From Haematobia irritans (taxonomy: Eukaryota; Arthropoda; Insecta; Diptera; Muscidae), in contig NC_134398.1 in the NCBI RefSeq assembly GCF_050003625.1, forward strand, positions 203,898,313-203,962,312: DNA of 64,000 nt, written 5' to 3'. Below are positions 55,133-64,000 of the stretch, piece by piece; the stretch's first letter is position 1; each line of letters starts with the position of its first letter. The translations under genes and the position numbers were made by a program. The notes below the pieces were generated by a model that had not been told where the DNA came from, ran no database searches, and worked only from the letters and a program-made list of their open reading frames with translations.

Positions 55133-55503
55133 TCCACAATCAAAGATTATAAATTGTAGGAAAATAGGAAATTGGCTACTGAGGAGATCGAACCATTTAC
55201 CGCATTAGTTTAATACTCGAACCAAACGCGTATACGACAAGTATTGAAATAGCGTTATAATGCAAATAGAAAGAAATTAAGTGCACGAAATAAATTTCTA
55301 TAAAAGGGAAAATTTAATTTTTTCTTTGTTGTTGCCTAAAATTTAACATTGTTTCATTAAGAAAATTAAATTTTTCATTTAAAAAATAAAAACAACTAAA
55401 AGATTACAAACATGTATTGAACTAACATGGCAAATGCAACATTTCGTATGTCGCAAGCCAATTTACTATCTTCCTCAAGTTTATAATCTTTGTGTTCTAC
55501 AAT
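55133..55503 (+). mobile_element. hAT-like MITE Y, copy 1 (about 355 bp)
   Basis: Starts CAAAGATTATAAATTGTAGG, AAAATAGGAAATTGGCTACT. It ends GCCAATTTACTATCTTCCTC, AAGTTTATAATCTTTG. Flanks TCCACAAT (55133-55140) and TCTACAAT (55496-55503) are a probable 8-bp duplication with one change. The interior matches copy 2 (57966-58318) inverted (AATACTCGAACCAAACGCGT, ATACGACAAGTATTGA). Confidence 0.82.
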
Positions 55504-55994
55504 GAGCATTAGAAAGTAATTATATTAATGTTATTCGTTTAACGGCAATTTTCATGTATCTCTGTTAGGCTTTAGCTGTCAGTTAACAAAAATATTAAAC
55601 TGAAAAAATTTTAGTTGCGTGTTAATGGTATGACGCAAGCCAATTTCCTATCTTCCTCAAGTTTATAATCTTTGTGTTCTACAATGAGCATTAGAATGTG
55701 ATTATATTAATGTTATTCGTTTAACGGCAATTTTCATGTATCTCTGTTAGGCTTTAGCTGTCAGTTAACAAAAATATTAAACTGAAAAAATTTTAGTTGC
55801 GTGTTAATGGTATGACGCAAGCCAATTTCCTATCTTCCTCAAGTTTATAATCTTTGTGTTCTACAATGAGCATTAGAATGTGATTATATTAATGTTATTC
55901 GTTTAACGGCAATTTTCATGTATCTCTGTTAGGATTCAACTGTCAGTTAACAAAAATATTAAACTGAAAAAATTTTAGTTGCGTGTTAATTTTA
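55449..55994 (+). repeat. 182-bp tandem repeat, three units, containing the MITE Y terminus
   Basis: GCAAGCCAATTT recurs at 55453, 55635 and 55817. Each unit has the right end of MITE Y followed by TACAATGAGCATTAGAA and TAACGGCAATTTTCATGTAT. Units 2 and 3 are almost identical; the right end of MITE Y copy 1 itself forms part of unit 1. Confidence 0.92.
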
Positions 55995-57165
55995 AGAGAA
56001 TATTTCTTGGCAGGTAAGTTCCTAGCTGCCGTACATATAATATCTGTTGAATGGTTTAAAACCTGGTTAGCTAACCCAAAGATTATCTTTGACCTAACCT
56101 TGCTCCAACGGAGCTTCATTAAAATGGTGGTAAAATGAAAAAGTTTATATTCCTCTTTGACAAAATTTTCTATAGAATTAATATTTTGAAAAATATTCTA
56201 TAGAATTAATATTTTGAAAAATTTTCCATTGAAATAAAATTTTGACAAAATTCTCTATAAAAATAAAATTTTGAGAGAAATTTCTATAGAAGTAAAATTT
56301 TCAGAAAATTTTCTATAAAAATAAAATTTCGACAAAATTTTCGATAGAAATAAAATTTTCACAAAAAAACTATAAAAAAATTTTGACAAAATTTTCTATA
56401 AAAATAAAATTTTGACAAAATTTTCTATAGAAACAAAATTTTGACAAAATTTTCTATAGAAATAAAATTTTGACTGACAAATTGTATATAGAAATAAAAG
56501 TTTTACAAAATAAGAATTTTTGTTTGGTAGTTTCTTGGTAAAATTTGTTCCAAGTTTTGCTAGATTGTTAGAGGAGACCGTGGATACCAATCATAGGATT
56601 ATATCCAATTTTTTTTTCTCAAAACGACGGTGTCAAATGCCACACTGTACGAGCAGATTTTCGATAGAAATAACATTTTGACAAAATTTTCTATAAAAAT
56701 AAAATTTTGAGAAAAATTTCTATAGAAATACAATTTTGAGAAAATTTTCTATAAAAATAAAATTTCGTCAAAATTTTCGATAGAAATAAAATTTTCACAA
56801 AAAAAACTATAAAAATAAAATTTTCACAAAATATAAAAGTAAAATTTTGACAAAATATTCTATAAAAATAAAATGTTGACAAAATTTTCCTATAAAAATA
56901 AAATTTTGACAAAACTTTCCTGTAAAAATAAAATGTTAACAAAATTTTTTATAAAATAAAATTTTGACAATATTTTCTATAAAAAAAAAATTTTGACAAA
57001 ATTTTCTATAGACATTTTGACAAAATTTTCTATAGAAATAAAATTTTGACTGACAAATTGTATATAGAAATAAAAGTTTTACAAAATAAAAATTTTTGCT
57101 TGGTAGTTTTTTGGTAAAATTTGCTTCAAATTTTGCTAGATTGTTAGAGGAGACCGTGGATACCA
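55995..57165 (+). repeat. satellite A blocks with X-like right ends in a 576-bp duplication
   Basis: Satellite A at 56158-56510 and 56658-57085. Each is followed by TTGGTAGTTT.TTGGTAAAATT, TTTTGCTAGATTGTTAGAGG and AGACCGTGG, a diverged version of the X1 right end. GAGGAGACCGTGG recurs at 56571 and 57147, offset 576. Downstream AACGACGGTGTCAAATGCCA is also duplicated. Confidence 0.8.
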
Positions 57166-57229
57166 ATCATAGGATGAGATCCAATTTTTTTCTCAAAACG
57201 ACGGTGTCAAATGCCACAATGGAGTTATT

Positions 57230-57500
57230 GGGAGGCGAGTTCGGAATGGTCAATTGATTGCCTAGATCGTGCGACTTAATGTCGTTAGACTTTTTTTGTG
57301 AGGCAATGCAAAGCTCATGTCTATATACAGGCAAGTCCCTTTCAATTGATGTATTAGAAGACAACATTAAATCATTTATTCTTGAGATTCCAGCCGCACA
57401 GTTGCAAAGAGTATGCCAAAATTAAATTAAGCTGATGGACCATTTGAGCCCCAGTCACAGTCGACATTTGCGTGACATAGTCTGCAAAAATTAAATTATA
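57230..57500 (+). pseudogene. relic of a DD41D-type transposase, C-terminus
   Basis: The frame starting near 57260 reads LPRSCDLMSLDFF, then VLEDNIKSFILEIPAAQL and RVCQN. It aligns with PPRSCDLTPLDYF...ALEDNI...IPAEMLEKVAQN of the elements at 32371 and 59934. It has stops and frameshifts. Only the third catalytic aspartate block remains. Distantly related, clearly dead. Confidence 0.78.
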
Positions 57501-57957
57501 TGGACCGTGCTTTCGATTCAAATAAAGATTTCATGTTTTTTCTGAATTTTTTTGTGTTTTTTTTTTTCTTTTGAAAAATTTTCTACAGCTTTTAAAAACT
57601 ATTTTTACAAGTAGAGACATCGGATACCAAGACGAGAAAAAACTATTGAGCGTCGTCTTAAAACAAAATTTTAAATGAGAGAAACAAATTTTTGAATCTT
57701 GGCCGAACCGAATTACCCTTCCAATAAAATCGGGTACAAATTGTGACATCTAAAAGTTTAGGAATTCAAATCGTAAGATCGGTCTATATAGGAGCTTTAT
57801 CAAAACATGCAGTGATATAAACCAAACTCGACACAAGTCTGTGAGGGCTTAAAACATCTCTAAATTTCCAAATTCAATTAAATCAAATAAAAAAATTCTG
57901 TATCTAGAAACACATGAAATAAAATCGGTGTGACCGGTTTATATGGAGATTATGGTG
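57501..57957. other. sequence without recognised features
   Basis: AT-rich, no gene seen. Its right end grades into a fragment related to the left end of element Z. Confidence 0.45.
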
Positions 57958-58326
57958 CTTTTAGCCAAAGATAATAAAAGAGGAAGATGGGAGATTGGCT
58001 TGCGTCATACCAAATGTTGCATTTACCAGATTAGTTTAAGACATGTTTGTAATCATTTAGTTGTTTTTCGTTTTTATTTTTTAAATGAAAAATGTAATTT
58101 TCTTAATGAAACAATGTTAAATTTTAGGCAACAACAAAAAAAATTACATTTTCCCCTTTATGGAAATTTATTTCGTGCTCTAATTTTCTTTTTATTTGCA
58201 TTTTAATGCTATGTCAATACTTGTCGTATACGCGTTTGGTTCGAGTATTAAACTAATGTGGTAAATGGTTTGATGTGCTCAGTAGCCAATCTCCCATCTT
58301 CTTCTTTTATTATCTTTGCTTTTAGC
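57958..58326 (-). mobile_element. hAT-like MITE Y, copy 2, perfect 8-bp target duplication
   Basis: Body 57966-58318 (353 bp). Long inverted repeats: CAAAGATAATAAAAGAGGAA then GATGGGAGATTGGCT at the left, mirrored at the right by AGCCAATCTCCCATC and TTATTATCTTTG. CTTTTAGC is duplicated at 57958-57965 and 58319-58326. The target is a relic of element Z (GGTGCTTTTAGCA...ATGCTTTTTGATTTCC). Confidence 0.93.
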
Positions 58327-59933
58327 ACCAAATTTAATGCTTTTTGATTTCCAAACACTGTGAAATGCTGCAGATAACACAAGGGAATACGAAAAAATGT
58401 TCGTATCGTATTGCAACATGTTTGACTGTTTTAACTTATCTACACTCTTTGTTTGAGCAGTGATGCCAATTTGGTGCTTTTAGCATTTAGTGCTTTTTGA
58501 TTTCCAAAACGCACCAAATTGGCGTTTTAGTCCCTTTTCAAAACAAAAAAAGCACCATCTTGGTGCTTTCTGGCGTTTTCATTTACTGCTTTTGGTTCTT
58601 TTTTTTTTCAATTTGAACAGTATTGGGTATAATTGACGACATCCTTTCATACAAAAATTCTGATTAGACTGTCAAAAGATTAGGAAACTCAACTATATTG
58701 CCATAGAATTTGATTGTTATGAAGGTGGTATTGACACTTTTTATACCCTGCACCCCACTGTGGAACAGGGTATTATAAGTTAGTGCATATGATTGCAACA
58801 CCCAGAAGGAGACGAGATAGACATATGGTGTTTTTGGCAATATTTCTCAAGGCCGGCCCCTGAGTCGATCTAGCCATGTCCGTCTGTCTGTGAACACATT
58901 TTTGTGATCAAAGTCTAGGTCGCAATTTAATCGATTTTGGAAGAAATCGGTTCAGTTTTAGATATAGCTCCCGTATATATCTTTCTCCTGATATGAACTT
59001 ATATGGTCCTAGAAGCTAGAAGTTTGCCCAGATTTACTTTAAATTTTTTACAGGGAGTAGAATTAATGTTCTCGATATAAATGTCAATTTTGGTTGAAAT
59101 CGGTTCAGATATATATATAGCTCCCATATATGTTTCTTTCGTCCGATTTACACTCATGTGACCCCAGAGGTCAAATTTGTAATCCGATTTAATTGGAATG
59201 TTGCGTAGAGAGTAGAATTAATATTACAGCTATGCATGCCAAATTTGGTTGCAATTGGTTCAAATTTAGGTATAGCTCCCATATATGTATATCTTTAGCC
59301 CGATATGCACTTATATGGTCCCAGAAGCTAGAGTATTACCCTAATTTGCTTTAAATTTTGCACAGGGAGTAGAATTAATATTCTAGCAATGGATGTCAAA
59401 TTTGGTTGAAATCGGTTCAGATTTAGATATAGCTCCCATATATATCTATCGTCCGATATGCACTCATATGACAACAGAGGTCAAAGTTGTAATCCGATTT
59501 ACGTGAAATTGTGCACAGGGAGTAGAAATAACATTGTAACTATGCATACCAAATTTGGTTGAAATCGGTTCAGATTTAGATATAGCTCCCATATATATAT
59601 ATTTTTCTGATTTCGGCAAAATTGGCCAAAATACCCACATCTTCCTTGTTAAAACGTCACTGATAAGTCGAAAAATTGTAAAAATAACTCGAATTTTCCT
59701 ATTTTTCTAATACATATCTATCGAGCTATAAATCACAAATACACTTTTGCAAAATTGCCCAAAAATTGCTTCAGATTTAAATGTTTCCCATATTTTTTTT
59801 ACTAACATTTTGTTCCACCCCAGGACATTAGACGACTTAAATTTTAGGTCTACAGAAGTCTAACAAATTTTGTCCATATCGAGTCAGATTTAAATATATG
59901 TATATGGGAACATAAACTTTATAAAGGGTGATT

Positions 59934-60855
59934 TGTTAAGAGCTTGATAACTTTTTTAAAAAAAAAACGCCTAAAATTTGCAAAATCTCATCGGTTCTTT
60001 ATTTGAAACGTTAGATTGGTCCATGACATTTACTTTTTGAAGATAATTTCATTTAAATGTTGACCGCGGCTGCGTCTTAGGTGGTCCATTCGGAAAGTCC
60101 AATTTTGGGCAACTTTTTCGAGCATTTCGGCCGGAATAGCCCGAATTTCTTCGGAAATGTTGTCTTCCAAAGCTGGAATAGTTGCTGGCTTATTTCTGTA
60201 GACTTTAGACTTGACGTAGCCCCACAAAAAATAGTCTAAAGGCGTCAAATCGCATGATCTTGGTGGCCAACTTACCGGTCCATTTCTTGAGATGAATTGT
60301 TCTCCGAAGTTTTCCCTCAAAATGGCCATAGAATCGCGAGCTGTGTGGCATGTAGCGCCATCTTGTTGAAACCACATGTCAACCAAGTTCAGTTCTTCCA
60401 TTTTTGGCAACAAAAAGTTTGTTAGCATCGAACGATAGCGATCGCCATTCACCGTAACGTTGCGTCCAACAGCATCTTTGAAAAAATACGGTCCAATGAT
60501 TCCACCAGCGTACAAACCACACCAAACAGTGCATTTTTCGGGATGCATGGGCAGTTCTTGAACGGCTTCTGGTTGCTCTTCACTCCTAATGCGGCAATTT
60601 TGCTTATTTACGTAGCCATTCAACCAGAAATGAGCCTCATCGCTGAACAAAATTTGTCGATAAAAAAGCGGATTTTCTGCCAACTTTTCTAGTAATAAAA
60701 TTCAATGATTTGCAAGCGTTGCTCGTTAGTAAGTCTATTCATGATGAAATGTCAAAGCATACTGAGCATCTTTCTCTTTGACACCATGTCTGAAATCCCA
60801 CGTGATCTGTCAAATACTAATGCATGAAAATCCTAACCTCAAAAGAATCACCCTT
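59934..60855 (-). mobile_element. rosa-type (DD41D) mariner-like element, copy 2, internally deleted
   Basis: 922 bp with ends AAGGGTGATT / AATCACCCTT and TA at 59932-59933 and 60856-60857. Nearly identical to copy 1 over the catalytic half but with its own deletion breakpoint. The youngest layer of the nest: Z contains D4, which contains this. Confidence 0.92.
60030..60742 (-). pseudogene. DD41D transposase remnant, N-terminus deleted
   Basis: The catalytic half is open for 217 codons (60683 to 60030, stop included). Aspartates are in LFSDEAHFW (residue 15), WFQQDGATCHTA (residue 108) and LTPLDYFLW (residue 150), giving 41 residues between the last two. The C-terminal frame shifted in copy 1 is intact here (IRAIPAEMLEKVAQNW). 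A leftover N-terminal piece at 60742-60690 reads MNRLTNEQRLQIIEFYY, typical of this family's start, and then joins the catalytic part out of frame. About 130 codons of helix-turn-helix DNA-binding region are judged missing from the family's usual layout. It could not bind its ends and is presumably inactive. Confidence 0.9.
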
Positions 60856-61285
60856 TATATAGCACCCAACACATTTGATGGATTTGATATGGTATCGAAA
60901 ATGTGGATATACAAAGTGGTGCAGGGTATAATATAGTCGGCCCCGACCGACTTTAGACTTTCTTTATTTGTTTATTAATCAATATTGTTAGTCTTTTCAA
61001 AAGTCTAGTGACGAGTGCAGAATTTCTGAACTCGATAAATTCACATAATGTGTGTTTTATTGAAATAAGAAATAGACTCCCAGCAAATATTAATATTTCC
61101 AAAATTAATGTTGAAACATTTATTTTCTTCTCTGAAAAAACATAGTTTGAAATTCATTACTAATAAAAATTAATTGACATAATAAATTTGGAATAGTTTT
61201 TGTAGTAAGAACTGGTATGTTAGAATTTATAATTTTAATTTTTAGTGCTTTTTGCCTTTCTGGAGTTGGCATCACTGTGTTTGAT

Positions 61286-62276
61286 GATATCGTAAATGAG
61301 AGAATCTATTTATTATACTCTTTGGTTGGTGCTCATCGGCTGTGAGTGCAAATATTTAATGCTGCCAGATTAACATAATATTGAGTATTAACGTTACAAA
61401 ATTTTAATTTTGAATTTATATAGGTCAGAATTATTTGTTGTCCTTTTTTAAAGAAATAATAATAAATAAAATTAAGCTATCATGTAAAAAAAATACTCAT
61501 TTCATAAAATTATTGTTTAACAAATATTTTTACATAGCCAGCAATTCACATTCCATTGCCACATTTTTCATAGCCTACAACTAAGGTAGTGTAGAACTCT
61601 TTCCTCGTGCTGTTTCTTTATTTTGCATATATATATTTCACAAAATTGTATAATCCTTAATAGTTCACTTAATAGTACTCCGGCCGAAGCTTTTGTATTG
61701 GGGTAAGAGCTTTCATTTGTTGGCACTTTGTACGACATTGAAAAGCAATTTGCACGAATTACCCACCCACCCAGCACATTCATGGTCAATGGTCATATGG
61801 GTAAACAACTCATGGCATAATCCATGGGGTGGTGAAGACTATCAGAAACCAGTTAGACTTGCCATCACCACCCTTAGCATCATTACCATATCATATGAAG
61901 CTATCGATTTATTCTTTGAATTTCTCACTCCTTGTATATCAGAGAAATAATTTTGTAAATGTAAAGGGAGCACCATCGACATCGGACCATGTTCCAATTA
62001 AGGAAACATACCTATAAGAATTTCCCACAAATGAAGTTACAAGGAAAACAGAGATGTTGTAATGGTCTCGGTAATTTTGAGTTGAAACTAAAATGACCAT
62101 ATGGGTATTTAGCCATGGCTGCCGTAAATTTCCCAACAAACGAAATGAAATCACATTTAAGGACAATATTGAAAAAAAAATAATTAAAACAAATAAAAAT
62201 ATATATATATTATATATAATTAAACTAAATTAAAATCTAAAAAATTAAAATAAATTTTCGAATTTAATTCGATTAA
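61286..62276. other. sequence without recognised features
   Basis: Several overlapping frames of 60-85 codons at 61568-62166 have no recognisable content. Becomes very AT-rich after 62160. Confidence 0.5.
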
Positions 62277-62856
62277 ATTTAAATATAATAATTTAATTAA
62301 CATGCATTTTTATTTTTTTTTTTTTACTTTTTAATATTATTATTTTTATAGATCAATTTTTGTGGACAATAAATTAACTCCAATTAACAAAAAAAAAACA
62401 TAATAAAAACATTTTTACGAATGAATTATTACAACAATATTTTAAAATATATGTATAAAAATTTTCACGTCGAAAAAAAAAATAAATTTTTGGAATTAAT
62501 TCGATTGAATTAAATTAAAATAAACGAAATTAAACTAATTTTAAATAATTAAATTATTTTAAATTGAATTCATATTTTTATTATTGGTCAATTGACATTG
62601 ACCAACACCAATAGAAAAAGTTTTGTTATATTAACGAAATACGTCATTAAAAGTAAGTCAATAAAACTAAATTGGTTATTACAACGACATTTTTCGTTAT
62701 TATAATGCAAATATTCGGAAAACTAATTTGCAATTAAAGAAGAAGAAAAAGAAGAACGAATTTTCTGTTAATCAACGTAACATTTCATACTATTAACGAT
62801 ATTTTCATTGTGTTAATGAAAATGTTTCGTTATATAAATGAAACATTTTCGTTGGC
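62277..62856 (+). repeat. left copy of an at least 580-bp direct repeat
   Basis: ATTTAAATATAATAATTTAA through ATGAAACATTTTCGTTGGC recurs at 63421-64000 with no difference found by eye, including homopolymer lengths. Offset 1144 bp. It contains a small palindrome GAAAATGTTTC/GAAACATTTTC near 62817. Confidence 0.92.
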
Positions 62857-63177
62857 TCAATTTTAATTAACTTTTCGTTGTGTATTGATTATTGATTGAT
62901 ATTTTTTTTATATTTTATAGAATATAGAATTTTATTCGATTATTTACAACTTAATTATGGCGGCCACAAATTGCATAAATAAAAAAAATACATAAATTTA
63001 ATTTGTGAAATTTAAATAAAATAAAATAATAAAATTATTAATTATCTAAAAAACGAAATGTGAATTAAAATTTTGAAAAAAATAAAATAAAAATTTTCGA
63101 TATTAAATCGATTAAATTTAAATAAAATTAATTAAATAAATATAATGTTTAAATAATTAAATTATTTTAAATTTTGG
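62857..63177. other. AT-rich spacer between direct repeats
   Basis: AAATAAAATT-type sequence. No gene seen. Confidence 0.5.

Positions 63178-64000
<823 letters not shown>

Larger units (their letters stand above)
58741..60972 (+). mobile_element. DINE-1-like element D4 (subfamily 1), split by a mariner-like element
   Basis: Starts TTATACCCTGCACCCCACTG with return CAGGGTATTATAAGTTAGTG, then GAGTCGATCTAGCCATGTCC. It has five GATTTAGATATAGCTCCC-type units near 58953, 59106, 59261, 59418 and 59571. It ends GGTGCAGGGTATAATATAGT, CGGCCCCGACCGACTTTAGA. Closest relative in the window is D1. Interrupted at 59934-60855. Confidence 0.8.
58450..61285 (+). mobile_element. hAT-like element Z, 8-bp target duplication (7/8), hosting two later insertions
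   Basis: Body 58458-61277. It starts CAGTGATGCCAATTTGGTGC and ends GAGTTGGCATCACTG. TGTTTGAG (58450-58457) and TGTTTGAT (61278-61285) flank it. It is non-autonomous: its own sequence is only about 0.6 kb, because DINE-like D4 and, inside that, a rosa-type mariner account for the rest. Confidence 0.85.

Overview
The window is very AT-rich, gene-poor insect DNA, best read as part of a calyptrate (muscid) fly chromosome. The main reason is a mariner copy at the left edge whose surviving 27-bp inverted terminal repeat and coding frame match, from memory, Himar1 of the horn fly (Haematobia irritans). DINE-1/INE-1-like elements and tRNA-derived SINEs also fit a fly. Horn fly or a close relative such as Stomoxys is likely, but this is inference. 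I recognise no intact host gene. The single-copy-looking stretches (about 12.4-13.5, 17.9-18.4, 18.7-20.0, 26.7-28.6, 39.0-41.5, 44.3-45.5, 48.5-49.6, 52.8-55.1 and 61.3-62.3 kb) look intergenic or intronic.

The rest is satellite DNA and transposons nested in each other. Two satellites share a 29-bp period. Satellite A is built from the palindromes TTTCTATAGAAA and AAAATTTTGACAAAATTTT and fills about 10.0-12.4, 13.7-17.8, 28.9-31.2, 34.4-38.7, 45.7-48.4, 49.7-51.5 and 56.2-57.1 kb, in either orientation. Satellite B (AGAGAAAATTTCATAG plus AAATTTTGTCTTT) fills 3.2-8.3, 23.2-24.3 and 26.3-26.7 kb. Both carry recent higher-order duplications (289, 1253, 930, 335, 186 and 1005 bp).

The most interesting object is a large non-autonomous element, here called X. 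It has hAT-like ends (CACGGTTGCCAC) and 8-bp target duplications at 34409-38869 and 45586-48498. X carries satellite A and a 250-440 bp module (G). On the strand opposite the satellite's TTTCTATAGAAATAAAATTTT reading, G encodes a type I hammerhead ribozyme: CTGATGA, a 5-bp stem II, GAAA, a 2-bp stem III, a GTC or GTA cleavage site and a two-part stem I. Three copies keep the complete core and one is decayed. Stem III changes by compensating substitutions between copies. This resembles the hammerheads of Penelope-like elements and retrozymes, but here it travels inside a DNA-transposon-like satellite carrier.

Other elements whose ends can be fixed from the sequence are: two DD41D mariner-like (rosa-type) elements with internal deletions at 32371-33302 and 59934-60855; a 5'-truncated LINE with a 12-bp target duplication inside a TIR element at 24253-26252; hAT-like MITEs with 8-bp target duplications at 41747-42185, 57966-58318 and 58458-61277; TA-flanked elements carrying two opposed tRNA-like modules at 20102-23228; six DINE-1-like elements, several with 153-bp internal tandem repeats; four SINE copies ending in CCTAA repeats; and a scatter of tRNA-Lys primer-binding-site-like motifs at 33.6-40.0 kb. 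The right end holds a long TA microsatellite between two apparently identical copies of a 580-bp or longer sequence.
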